A DNA stretch of 64,000 bases from Halococcus qingdaonensis (GTDB lineage Archaea; Halobacteriota; Halobacteria; Halobacteriales; Halococcaceae). How positions within the stretch are numbered: position 1 is the first letter of the stretch; the number at the start of each line of letters is the position of its first letter. Below are positions 16,983 to 25,739 of the stretch, piece after piece. Position numbers and translations under genes: made by a program. The stretch lies in contig NZ_CP101943.1 of the NCBI RefSeq assembly GCF_024508235.1, positions 1,585,112-1,649,111 on the forward strand, in the 5' to 3' direction. The notes under the pieces were generated by a model. That model was not told the origin of the DNA and did not search any database. It worked only from the letters and a program-made list of their open reading frames with translations.

Positions 16983-17692
16983 TAGGTGTGGGATATGAAA
17001 AGGCCATCCCGTGTCTTCCACGGTTGTACCTCCACGTTCTCGGAGTACGACCCGGCTTCGAACAGTGGAAACAGCGTCGAGGGAGTCATCCCAACCGAAA
17101 ACGGTCGATGGCGGGGATCGATCCGCGATAGTATAGTCCACGATCGTTGTCGAACAGGCGTGAACAGCCGTGATACGTGTTGGTTCATGGGGACGAACAG
17201 CATCCGAAACTGAGCGGGACGTGGCTCGGCTGGCACAGCCGGTGTTTCGATTTCCGAAAAGAAGGTTATCTGAACTGATAGTTGGTTCCCCAGCCACGTC
17301 GTCGTGCAGAAAGCGATCCGTATCGGCGTCGCCATCACTCACGAGGCGGTATGTTCGAACGATCGAAAAATCAGGTTCGAGAGCTTCGTCGGCGTGATTC
17401 GCTTTTTTCGACTCGCCACGACACGTCCAAAGAGATCGTGGGAAAGAGATAGCACGCGAAAGGGGATCTCGACACGCCGAATCGGATGTACGATAGCGAC
17501 GGTTCTGGACGATAGTTCGGTATGAAAACGCGTGTTTCGAAATGAGACATCATCATGGTTACAAACCGAAGGTGAATGTCGGAAGCGGAAACGCCAGTGC
17601 CCATACGCGTGCGAGGACTGTAGTATGTCGCTCCCGTCGTTCGCTGGTGAAGGGAGAGTTTTAACTGGCCGGCGAGCCGACGGGCAGCAGTC
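16983..17692. other. Gap of about 700 bp without a recognisable gene
   Basis: No frame with family motifs or haloarchaeal codon bias. Short open frames on both strands have Arg/Ser-rich, shadow-like composition. T-rich stretches (CTTTTTTCG near 17402) and the promoter of uraD at the right end are the only features I can point to. Confidence 0.4.
17659..17665 (+). promoter_or_regulatory. TATA-like box of uraD
   Basis: TTTTAAC, 28-34 nt ahead of ATG 17693. Fits a leaderless transcript for the first gene of the urate group. Confidence 0.5.
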
Positions 17693-18196
17693 ATGGCCGA
17701 ACTCACTCTGGAGGAAGCGAATCAGCTCGACGAGGACGCGTTCGTGGACCGTTTCGGCAGCGTCTACGAGACGTCGCCATGGGTGGCCGAGCGGAGCCGG
17801 TCGGCACAGCCGTTCTCGTCGGTCAGTGATCTGCAGGAGACCTTCGAGGCGACCGTCGAGGAGGCCTCGGAGGAGCGCACCCGGGAACTGCTCAAAGCCC
17901 ATCCCGATCTCGGTGAGCAGACCGAGATGACCGACGCCTCCGAGCAGGAGCAGGCGTCCGCCGGGCTCGACCAACTCACGCCGGAACAGTACGAGGCGTT
18001 TCAGCGACTGAACGATCGGTATCAGGAGAAATTCGGCTTCCCGTTCATCATGTCGGTGAACGACGAGTCGCCCGAGACGATCCGCAGCGCGATGGAGGAA
18101 CGCGTCGAACACACCACCGACGAGGAGTTCCGAACCGCCCTCGACGAGGTCCACGAGATCGCACGGCTCCGCCTCGACGACATGGTGGAAGACTAG
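17693..18196 (+). CDS. uraD: OHCU decarboxylase
   Basis: 167 aa, the normal size. Catalyses the last step of urate breakdown to S-allantoin: decarboxylation of 2-oxo-4-hydroxy-4-carboxy-5-ureidoimidazoline. Signatures: LLKAHPDLG with catalytic His at about 67, SAGLDQL at about 89-95, FQRLNDRYQEKFGFPFI at about 103-119 with the diagnostic GFPFI, and a C-terminal helical ARLRL. Next come uricase and HIU hydrolase on the same strand, completing the urate-to-allantoin set. Confidence 0.93.
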   Translation: MAELTLEEANQLDEDAFVDRFGSVYETSPWVAERSRSAQPFSSVSDLQETFEATVEEASEERTRELLKAHPDLGEQTEMTDASEQEQASAGLDQLTPEQYEAFQRLNDRYQEKFGFPFIMSVNDESPETIRSAMEERVEHTTDEEFRTALDEVHEIARLRLDDMVED

Positions 18197-18415
18197 GAAA
18201 CCGTTCGCGCACGGGTCGCGAGGGCCCGAGCAAGTTACGGGGAGGGGAACGCGCTCGTTTTACTCGCCGATGCGTCCATCGGGCCGCCCGTTACGTTCGA
18301 TTCCCGACAGTGCCGATCGAGAAGCGCGTGACAGGCCGTCGAGATGGGCGATTCGGATCGCCTCACACTGGTTCGGATCGGTCAGCGAAACGCCTAAACC
18401 TCATGATGAATCGAG

Positions 18416-18422
18416 TATAAAA
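18416..18422 (+). promoter_or_regulatory. TATA box of uricase
   Basis: TATAAAA, part of the palindrome-containing TATAAAAGCTTTT, lies 37-43 nt before ATG 18459, giving a short 5' leader. The clear box and the 262-bp gap from uraD suggest uricase-uraH has its own promoter. Confidence 0.6.
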
Positions 18423-18458
18423 GCTTTTGTAGTGGGTGGCATAACCACACAACTGCGT

Positions 18459-19439
18459 ATGACGACCAACAAACACCGTGAGCCCGAACCCGAGGAGGGC
18501 GAACGGCTGATGAACTACGGGAAGGAAAAGATCGGTATCTACCGAACCTACGCGTCGCCGCTCGAAAACGTCCGGACGATCCCGGAATCGTCGTTCGACG
18601 GTCGCGACAACACGCTGCTCGGTCTGGATGTTCGCGTCCGACTCGAGGGCGACAAGTTCTTCAAGAACTTCAAGGAAGCCGACAACACCGACCTGGTCGC
18701 GACGGACACGATGAAGAACTTCGTCCAGTACCAGCTGGGCGAGTACGACGGCGCGACGGTCGAGGGGTTCCTCGACTTCACGGGCCGTGAGTTCCTCGAC
18801 CAGTACCCCCAGATCGAGGCGATCCAGCTGTCGGCCGACCAGATCCCCTTCGACGAGCTCGACGTCCCCACCGACGACGGCGACTTCGAGCCGAGCGATC
18901 TCGTCTTCCGCGTCTCGCAGAACGAGTCCGGCTTCGGCGAGGTCTACCTCACCCGCGGCGACGACGGCCCGCAGATCGAAGAGCAGAACAGCGGCATCAC
19001 CGACCTGCAGCTGGTCAAGGTGAAGGGCAGCTCGTTCACGGACTACGTCCAGGACGAGCACACGACCCTGCCCGAGCGCGAGGATCGCACACTGTACGTC
19101 TCGATGGACATCTTCTGGAACTACGAGGATCCGGAAGACTGTCTCGGCGAGGAGCCCCAGCGCTACGTCGCCCCCGAGCAGGTCCGCGATATCGCCCACG
19201 TCATGTTCGACGAGATCTACTCGCAGTCGATCCAGGACCTCATCTACCAGGTCGGCCTGCGCGTTCTCGAACGGTTCCCGCAGCTCGAATCGGTCAACTT
19301 CGAGGCCAACAACCAGACCTGGATCGCCGTTCGCGAGGAGATCGACGGCGACGAGGACGTCAGAGTGCTGCGCGAGCCGGCCCGACCGACCGGCTACCAG
19401 CAGTTCTCGATGGATCGCGACGACCTCGAAGAACAGTAA
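18459..19439 (+). CDS. Urate oxidase (uricase)
   Basis: 326 aa from ATG 18459. Oxidises urate with O2 to 5-hydroxyisourate and H2O2, without cofactor. Tandem T-fold motifs visible: YGKEKIG (Lys22), NTDLVATDTMKN (Thr82, the catalytic-dyad region), FTDYVQDEHTTLPEREDRTL (about 193-212) and the C-terminal PRPTGYQQF-like end (ARPTGYQQF). At the late catalytic position the sequence reads NNQTW (284-288), where bacterial homologues as I remember them have NHTW, so the usual His is Gln. Forms a unit with uraH 4 bp downstream. The peroxide product fits the peroxiredoxin gene at 28866. Confidence 0.92.
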   Translation: MTTNKHREPEPEEGERLMNYGKEKIGIYRTYASPLENVRTIPESSFDGRDNTLLGLDVRVRLEGDKFFKNFKEADNTDLVATDTMKNFVQYQLGEYDGATVEGFLDFTGREFLDQYPQIEAIQLSADQIPFDELDVPTDDGDFEPSDLVFRVSQNESGFGEVYLTRGDDGPQIEEQNSGITDLQLVKVKGSSFTDYVQDEHTTLPEREDRTLYVSMDIFWNYEDPEDCLGEEPQRYVAPEQVRDIAHVMFDEIYSQSIQDLIYQVGLRVLERFPQLESVNFEANNQTWIAVREEIDGDEDVRVLREPARPTGYQQFSMDRDDLEEQ

Positions 19440-19443
19440 ACAG

Positions 19444-19794
19444 ATGGCCGCAGAGCTCACGACGCACGTACTCGACACGAGCCGGGAGGGACCCGCCGAG
19501 GGCGTCACGGTGACGCTCCAGCGGCTGGATTCCGACGGCGACGCCGAAACGATCGCCGACGGGACGACCAACGACGACGGTCGCCTCGACGAGCCACTCC
19601 TGACACCCGACGAGATGGAAGCTGGAACGTACCAGCTCCAGTTCGACGTCGGTGACTACTACCGCCGCAGCGAAACGGGATCGACGTTCCTGGAGACGGT
19701 TCCGGTCCGGTTCGTCATCGAGGAGCCCGACGAGCACTACCACGTGCCACTACTGCTCTCGCCCGGCGGCTACACGACGTATCGCGGCAGCTAA
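19444..19794 (+). CDS. uraH: 5-hydroxyisourate hydrolase
   Basis: 116 aa, transthyretin-related protein. Hydrolyses 5-hydroxyisourate to OHCU, between uricase and UraD. Diagnostic features: N-terminal LTTHVLDT (His8), EHYHVPLLLSPGGYTTYRGS with His and the C-terminal YRGS tetrapeptide that distinguishes the enzyme from vertebrate transthyretin. Starts 4 bp after the uricase stop, so co-transcribed and probably translationally coupled. Confidence 0.95.
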   Translation: MAAELTTHVLDTSREGPAEGVTVTLQRLDSDGDAETIADGTTNDDGRLDEPLLTPDEMEAGTYQLQFDVGDYYRRSETGSTFLETVPVRFVIEEPDEHYHVPLLLSPGGYTTYRGS

Positions 19795-19991
19795 CGACGC
19801 GGTCGCGACCTGCCGACCGGTCGCGTTTTCGATGACACAGTCCGATAGTACCGGCGTTACCCCATGCTCGCCGATGGTGACAGACGGAGGTCAGTGGCCA
19901 TCTATCCGTTGGGTACGTTCCATATAGATAACGGTCGATCGAACGCGTATCCGTGAAAATCATCATTGTTAAGTGGTCGTAAGCGGGACTC

Positions 19992-21377
19992 ATGGTCAGG
20001 GAATGTATGACACAGTCAGATGAAACCAGCGCGTCGAACGTCGTTTACGACATAGAGGAAAAGCCACCACTCGGGGAAGCGATCCCGTTGGCGTTCCAGC
20101 ACGTGCTCGCGATGGTGCTCGGGAACATCGCGGTGCCACTCATCATGGCATCGGCGATCGGGCTCGCGACCGGGGAGACGACGTTCCTCGTCCAGATGGC
20201 ACTCATCGTCGCGGGTGTCGCGAGCGTGATCCAGGCCTATCCCGCCGGCCCCGTCGGCGCGAAACTCCCGATCATGATGGGGACGAGCTTCGCGTTCCTC
20301 GGCACGCTGCAGCTCATCGCCGACAACGCCGGACTGGCGACGATATTCGGCGCGGCGCTCGTCGGCTCGCTCCTTCAGACCTTCATCGGAGCGAACTACG
20401 AACGGTTCAAGCCACTGTTTCCACCGCTGGTCAACGGTATCGTCGTGATGCTCATCGGCCTGACGCTCATCCCCACGGGGATCGACTACGCCGCCGGCGC
20501 GTCCTCCGGCCCGGGTGCGGCGGGCTACGCCTCGCTGATGAATCTCGGTGTCGCCGCGCTCGTCTTCCTGGTGATTCTGGCGCTGAACCAGTTTTTCCGT
20601 GGGATCCTCCGCATCGCGAGCGTGTTCTTCGGTATCCTCTTGGGCTACGTCGTCGCGGTGTTCCTCGGCATGGTCGATTTCGCACCGGTTGCGGATGCGG
20701 GCTGGTTCGCGGTCCCGATCCCATTGAAATTCGGCATCGCGTTCGATCCGGGGGCGATCATCGCCATCTCAGCCGTGTACGTCATCGTCGCGATGGAAAC
20801 CATCGGCAACATTTCGGCAATCGTCTCCGAGACGGGGCGGAACGCTTCGAACAAACAGATCCGCGGTGGGCTGCTCGGCGACGGCGTCATGAGTGGCATC
20901 GCAGCGATCTTCGGCGCGTTCCCGAACACTTCCTTTGCACAGAACGTCGGCCTGATCAGTTTCACCGGCGTCGCCAGCCGATTCATCGTCGGTATCGGCG
21001 GTGTGATCCTCCTCGTCGGTGGGTTCATCCCGAAGATCGGTGCGATCATCACGACGGTGCCCGATCCCGTCCTCGGTGGCGGGACGCTCATCCTCTTCGC
21101 ACAGATCTTCACCAGCGGCCTCAACATCATCCACCGCGAAGTCTCGCTCACCCAGCGCAACACGACCATCATCGCCGCCGCAGCCTCGCTCGGACTGGGC
21201 GTCACCTTCCGCCCCGAACTCGTCCAGAACCTCCCCGAAGTGGTCCAGCCGCTGATGGGTTCGGGCGTCGTCATGGGCGGGTTCGCCGCACTCATCCTCA
21301 ATGCCCTCCTCCCACAGTCGAACCCCGTCGACAGTTCGCCCGAAAAGGACGTCGCCGCCACGGACGTCAACGACTGA
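19992..21377 (+). CDS. NCS2 urate/xanthine/uracil permease
   Basis: 461 aa, about 12-14 membrane segments. Nucleobase-cation symporter-2 family: PLGEAIPLAFQHVLAMVLGN at the N-terminus matches the first-helix QH motif, PIMMGTSFAF follows, and SAVYVIVAMETIGNISAI contains the ET-type substrate motif. NTSFAQNVGLI is the family signature. Its position immediately after uricase and uraH suggests urate or xanthine uptake. ATG 20007 (MTQSDETS) is an alternative start; a GTTAAG box at about 19966-19971 favours 19992 for a leaderless message. Confidence 0.9.
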   Translation: MVRECMTQSDETSASNVVYDIEEKPPLGEAIPLAFQHVLAMVLGNIAVPLIMASAIGLATGETTFLVQMALIVAGVASVIQAYPAGPVGAKLPIMMGTSFAFLGTLQLIADNAGLATIFGAALVGSLLQTFIGANYERFKPLFPPLVNGIVVMLIGLTLIPTGIDYAAGASSGPGAAGYASLMNLGVAALVFLVILALNQFFRGILRIASVFFGILLGYVVAVFLGMVDFAPVADAGWFAVPIPLKFGIAFDPGAIIAISAVYVIVAMETIGNISAIVSETGRNASNKQIRGGLLGDGVMSGIAAIFGAFPNTSFAQNVGLISFTGVASRFIVGIGGVILLVGGFIPKIGAIITTVPDPVLGGGTLILFAQIFTSGLNIIHREVSLTQRNTTIIAAAASLGLGVTFRPELVQNLPEVVQPLMGSGVVMGGFAALILNALLPQSNPVDSSPEKDVAATDVND

Positions 21378-21412
21378 TCGACGACGATCGCGATATCGGT
21401 CCAAAGCAATCA

Positions 21413-21427
21413 GTTATTTTAAATAAC
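21413..21427. promoter_or_regulatory. AT-rich palindrome before usp gene
   Basis: GTTATTT-T-AAATAAC, perfect 7-bp arms, 36 bp after the permease stop and 45 bp ahead of the universal stress gene. It could serve as the TATA region or operator of the usp gene, or as a bidirectional termination signal. Confidence 0.4.
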
Positions 21428-21472
21428 GACACCACCGGTAGATTTACCATCCCATCTCCCGGATCACGTAGC

Positions 21473-21919
21473 ATGCAACGAGCGCTCGTGGTCGTCGAAG
21501 GAACCGAATCGACGAAGGAACTCGTGCGAGAAGCCGGCGAGCTCGCCGAAGGCGTCGGGGCCGAGCTGTTCTTGCTCCACGTCACGACCGAGGAGCAGTT
21601 CAGCGAGTACGCCACCTCGATGGCCGACATCCCCGAACGAAACGTCGGCTACGGCGGCAAACGAGCGCGCGAGGGTGCACGACGGTTCGCCGAGGATATC
21701 GGCACCGAGATGTTCGAGGGCCTCGACGTCGAGTACGAGGCCGTCGGCATGCTCGGCGACAAGGAAGAACAGATCCTCGAGCTCGCCCACGAGCGCGACT
21801 GCGACCACATCTTCATCAGCGGCCGAAAACGCTCACCGACGGGGAAAGCACTCTTCGGCGATCTCGCCCAGTCGGTCCTGCTCAAGTTCGACGGCACCGT
21901 GACGATCCGTACGGACTGA
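21473..21919 (+). CDS. Universal stress protein, UspA family
   Basis: 148 aa single Usp domain. N-terminal ALVVVEGTESTKELV and C-terminal ISGRKRSPTGKALFGDLAQSVL, which contains the ATP-binding pattern G-x-x-G-x9-G-S/T in variant form. Cytoplasmic nucleotide-binding dimer. Located just after the NCS2 permease; Usp domains often accompany haloarchaeal transporters and may regulate them. Specific role unknown. Confidence 0.88.
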   Translation: MQRALVVVEGTESTKELVREAGELAEGVGAELFLLHVTTEEQFSEYATSMADIPERNVGYGGKRAREGARRFAEDIGTEMFEGLDVEYEAVGMLGDKEEQILELAHERDCDHIFISGRKRSPTGKALFGDLAQSVLLKFDGTVTIRTD

Positions 21920-22058
21920 ATCGAACCGCGCGGCCTACGTCTCATCGAGACGAATCGAACAGATAGTCACCCAGTCATCCGTAGTACGAAGATTCTCTGA
22001 GACCATATCGGCCGACCGTGTGAAGAAAAATCGCGAACGAAGAAGAAAGCCGGGCCGA

Positions 22059-23393
22059 TCAGTTACCGACGTTGGTGGCCCGCTCGACGACGTCGGGGCT
22101 GTAGAGCTCCTCGAGGTCGTCGTGCTGGTCCGGACGGTGTTCGTAGACGTCCTGGAAGAGGCTCACGGGCGTCATCGACGCCTGATAGGTCGCCTCGTCC
22201 CACATCCGGTCGTTGGCGACGTCGACCGAGATACCGTCGATCTCGATGGTTGCGGCACGCTCCATCGCGATCGCACCCGTTCCCGCATCACGAGCTTCCT
22301 CGAACTGCTCCATGGAGTCGACGATGTCGTCCATGCTCGGCACGTACTCGACCATGCCGAGCAGTTCCTCGCTGAGTTCCTCCTCGTCGAGATGGCGCTC
22401 GTCGCTGCCGACCGTCAGCACGTAGCCGTCGCCGTCTTCGGAGAGCGAGAGTCGGTCGCCCGTGTAGACCTCTTTGCCGTCCTCGTTTTTGAGGGCGACC
22501 TGCTGGCTACCGTCGTCGAGCAGCCACGACCCCGTCGCCGGCGGCAGGCCCGACGTGTTCGCTTCGACGACCTGGCCGGGAGTCAGCGACCAGATGCCGA
22601 GCATCCCCTTGGCCTGGTTGGCGGTCATGCGCTCGCGGTAGCCCTCGACGTCGCGGATGTCGTCGTAGGGACCGTCGACCGAGATCAGACCCGCCGCACT
22701 CGCACCGCGCGAGGTGTTGTGGCGCAGCTCCGGCCACGCCGGCAGATTGCCTGTCGGCGTGATCGCGCGCATGTCCTTCGTGTAGTCGACCTCGCCGTCG
22801 ACGAGCATGAACAGCCGTTCGAGGTTGTTTGTGGGTTTGCCCATCTCTTCGCGCAGCTCGCCCATCGCGAGTTCGGCGGCACCCGACTCGACGATCACCG
22901 ACATCGCCAGTGAGCCTTCTTCGAGGCCGTGCTCGTGCTCGACGATCGTGACGAACTCGTCGGCCTTCTTCCAGTCGTCGATCCCACCCACTTCCGGGAT
23001 CACGAACCCGTCGAGGTGCTCGACGGCTCCTTTCTCGGGGTCGGCGATCGACAGCATGCGCTTGAGCCCCTGATGGCGCGTCTCGGGGCTGTCGCGATGC
23101 CAGACCACCCGCGGGTGGATCTCGCCGGGGAACTCCGCCCCGTTCTCCGAGAGCACTTCGACGATGTTCGCCGCTCCCTCGTCGCGCATCGACGGTGCCG
23201 TCGCGTCCTCGTTGTCCGGCACCCACACGTCCGGTGCCTGCATTCCACGGAGTTGGCTCGCGCTGCGGATCATCTTCGCCGAATCCTCCTCGCCTTCGAC
23301 CGCCGTCGGCGAGGTGAAAAACGTCCGCACGAACTGCCGCTCGTGGAGTCGCTTGTCGTGAGTGTTCCCTGTCATCTGTGTATCAGTGGTCAT
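22059..23393 (-). CDS. aceB: Malate synthase, halobacterial type
   Basis: 444 aa (ATG 23375, seven codons in, is an alternative giving the usual length). Condenses glyoxylate with acetyl-CoA to malate. Halobacteria use a short malate synthase built on the CitE-like TIM barrel; features seen are FFTSPTAVEGE, VWVPDNEDAT, EIHPRVVWHRDSP and DGFVIPEVGGIDDWKKADEF with acidic metal ligands. No isocitrate lyase gene is nearby. Instead it sits inside the urate/allantoin island, suggesting its glyoxylate here comes from ureide breakdown. Confidence 0.9.
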   Translation of the reverse strand: MTTDTQMTGNTHDKRLHERQFVRTFFTSPTAVEGEEDSAKMIRSASQLRGMQAPDVWVPDNEDATAPSMRDEGAANIVEVLSENGAEFPGEIHPRVVWHRDSPETRHQGLKRMLSIADPEKGAVEHLDGFVIPEVGGIDDWKKADEFVTIVEHEHGLEEGSLAMSVIVESGAAELAMGELREEMGKPTNNLERLFMLVDGEVDYTKDMRAITPTGNLPAWPELRHNTSRGASAAGLISVDGPYDDIRDVEGYRERMTANQAKGMLGIWSLTPGQVVEANTSGLPPATGSWLLDDGSQQVALKNEDGKEVYTGDRLSLSEDGDGYVLTVGSDERHLDEEELSEELLGMVEYVPSMDDIVDSMEQFEEARDAGTGAIAMERAATIEIDGISVDVANDRMWDEATYQASMTPVSLFQDVYEHRPDQHDDLEELYSPDVVERATNVGN

Positions 23394-23612
23394 CTCTGTA
23401 ACCAGTGGCTCGAAAACTGTCCAGCATCGGACGGCCCGTGACAGTCATCTTGCAATTATCATGTGGTTCGAGCAGTACCTGTAAGTTTCGATATCGTCGA
23501 ACGAACCGTCGTCGTGGAATATCGTCCGTGATCGACGTCCGTCTCCCGATCCGTCGGAAGTCAGTCACAGCGATTCACAATCCTTATCAGAGGGGCGGTT
23601 GGTTCCAGAGAT

Positions 23613-24029
23613 ATGGGAGAACTGGAATTCGACATCGATGGCGACGTCTACACGGCCGAGCTGCTCGAAGACGAGGCACCGGAATCGGTCAAGGCCATGC
23701 GCGACTTCCTGCCGCTCGAATCGGATCTGATGCACGTCCGCTGGAGCGGGCACGCGACGTGGGTCAACATCGACGAGATCGAGCTGCCGGAGGTTCCCCG
23801 CGAGAATCATACTGTGTACCCCTCGCGCGGCGACATCCTGCTCTACCCGGGCTACCGCAACGAGAAGGAGATCCTCGTCCCGTGTGGCTCGACGTGCTTC
23901 AAGAGCCCGGCCGGCGAACTCGCTGGCAACCACGTCGCGAACCTCGACGCGACCCAGCAGGAGCTCTACGAGCTCGAACAGGACACGCTCAAGAACGGTC
24001 AGAAAGACATCACCATCCGCGAAGTCTAA
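23613..24029 (+). CDS. DUF3830 family protein
   Basis: 138 aa, cyclophilin-like beta-barrel family DUF3830. Motifs: HVRWSGHATWVNID, then RGDILLYPGYRNEKEILVPCGSTCF with two Cys and GNHVANLD. A TTATC box about 29 nt upstream supports the ATG. No activity is established for the family as far as I know. It lies between malate synthase and the allantoinase-like gene, so participation in ureide or hydantoin metabolism is a reasonable guess. Confidence 0.85.
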   Translation: MGELEFDIDGDVYTAELLEDEAPESVKAMRDFLPLESDLMHVRWSGHATWVNIDEIELPEVPRENHTVYPSRGDILLYPGYRNEKEILVPCGSTCFKSPAGELAGNHVANLDATQQELYELEQDTLKNGQKDITIREV

Positions 24030-24048
24030 CCGGGCCGAAGTCCCGATC

Positions 24049-24056
24049 ACTTTTTC
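24049..24056 (+). terminator. T-tract after DUF3830 gene
   Basis: ACTTTTTC about 20 nt after the stop at 24029. T-runs of this kind act as archaeal terminators. No strong hairpin is attached. Confidence 0.3.
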
Positions 24057-24171
24057 GACCGACAGCACTCAGCCGTCGGTCCGTCTCTCGGTACGATTCG
24101 ATAACTACGGCCGACGCTCGTGATCGATAGCAAGATCGAATCGGCGACACACGTCAGCAACGCTGTTCGAC

Positions 24172-25548
24172 TTAGACGCTCCAGTCTGGTCGTTCGCGCG
24201 GGACGAACTCGCCACGACCGGTCTCGACGATCTCGCCGTCGTCGGCGACGACCTCGCCGCGGACGAGCGTCGTTTTTGCGCGCCCGGTCACGTCGCGACC
24301 CTCGTAGATCGAGTAGTCGGCGACCGAAGCGTTGTCTTCGGCAGTGATCGTGTAGCTCTCGTTCGGGTCGAACAGGACGATGTCGGCGTCGGTGCCGGGA
24401 TCGAGCGTGCCCTTCTCGGCGAAGCCAAACGTCCGTGCCGGGTTCGTACACATCGTCCGGACGAGGAACGGGTACGAGAAGCCGCGTCGGTTCACCGCCT
24501 CGTCGTGGAACACCGCGAGACTCGCCTGCAGTCCGTTGGCCCCGAACGGGTCCTCCCACCACTCGGTGGTCTCCTTTCGCTCGCGCGTCTGTGCGACGTG
24601 ATCGGTCGAGACGACACTCAGCGCACCCTCGCGGAGATGCTCAAACAGGGCGTCGTTGTCGTCGCTGGTCCGCAACGGCGGCGTCAGCTCCGGCAGGTTG
24701 CCCATCTCGTCGAAGAGCTCCTTCGTCAGCGTAGTGTGGTGGACGCAGGCCTCACCACGGATGTTGCTTCCGTCGCGCTGGTAGCGTGCGAGCGCATCCG
24801 CCGCCTTTCGGGAGGACGTGTGGAAGCCGTAGTACTGTGCGCCGGTCTCGCTGGCGAGTCTGGCGACATCGTCGGCGGCCATCGCCTCGGCGTAATCCGG
24901 TCGCGCCTCGGCGAGCCAGCGGGGATCGTCCCGTCCGGCTTCCCGGAACTCCTTGGTGAGCGACTCACAGACGCTGTGGTCCTCGGTGTGGACGACCCCA
25001 ACGGCGTCGAGATCCGCCAGCTCGTCGAACACTCGGCGGATATAGCCGTGCGAGAGACCGAACTCGTAGGTGCTGTACATCTTGAACGAAGTGATACCGT
25101 CCTCGATCAGCCCCTCGAGCTCGTCGAAGGCATCCTCGCCCTCGCGTAGGAAGCCGCCGTGGAGGCTGAAGTCGATCACCGGATTCTCGGCCTTTTCGCG
25201 CTTGCGCTCGACACCCTCCCGGATCGTACTCTCCTCGTCCCAGGCGCTGTCCTCGCTGACGTACGCCTGCCAGCCGAAGTCGATGAGCGACGTCACGCCG
25301 CCGAGCGCGGCGGCGCTGGTCGCCGATTCGTAGCTGTCGAGCGAGACGTGGTCGTCGATGTGAGTGTGCGGGTCGACGACGCCAGGCATCACGAGGCGGT
25401 CCGACGCGTCGATCGTGGTCGAGGCCTCTGGCAGCGTCTCCTCGTCGCCAACGCCGACGATGGTTCCGTCGTCGATCGCGATGGCACCATCGAAAACGCT
25501 CTCGCTCGTCACGATGGTCCCGTTCGAAATTACTGTATCAACCGGCAT
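24172..25548 (-). CDS. Allantoinase/dihydropyrimidinase-type cyclic amidohydrolase
   Basis: 458 aa. Binuclear metal amidohydrolase with His61 and His63 (VDPHTHID), the bridging Lys156 in SFKMYST, His187 (VVHTED), a later His in YGFHTSS and the catalytic Asp in STDHVA. It opens cyclic ureides: allantoin to allantoate, or hydantoins and dihydropyrimidines. The uricase set upstream and the AllC-like amidase downstream favour allantoinase. The NCS1 permease is divergent 190 bp away. A two-end relic of a close homologue is at 7377-7529. Confidence 0.87.
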   Translation of the reverse strand: MPVDTVISNGTIVTSESVFDGAIAIDDGTIVGVGDEETLPEASTTIDASDRLVMPGVVDPHTHIDDHVSLDSYESATSAAALGGVTSLIDFGWQAYVSEDSAWDEESTIREGVERKREKAENPVIDFSLHGGFLREGEDAFDELEGLIEDGITSFKMYSTYEFGLSHGYIRRVFDELADLDAVGVVHTEDHSVCESLTKEFREAGRDDPRWLAEARPDYAEAMAADDVARLASETGAQYYGFHTSSRKAADALARYQRDGSNIRGEACVHHTTLTKELFDEMGNLPELTPPLRTSDDNDALFEHLREGALSVVSTDHVAQTRERKETTEWWEDPFGANGLQASLAVFHDEAVNRRGFSYPFLVRTMCTNPARTFGFAEKGTLDPGTDADIVLFDPNESYTITAEDNASVADYSIYEGRDVTGRAKTTLVRGEVVADDGEIVETGRGEFVPRERPDWSV

Positions 25549-25739
25549 CGACCACCGATTCTACCCAGCAACGTAAAACCGTTTGGCTGTTCGATTCCGC
25601 TAGAGGGTCGAATCGAGTGCAGAAGTTCGAACTGAATAGTGCTTCAAAATTTTTCTTGAGAGTTTCTCTTGAAATCCAGCGGAGAATATGTCACTTGTCT
25701 TCTCGATATACGGTACGCAATGGCATACGAGGAGCGACC

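Noticed and set aside
16977-17342. 121-codon minus-strand frame in the gap before uraD
   Set aside because: Ser/Thr/Arg-rich composition without motifs; overlapping frames on both strands are equally open.
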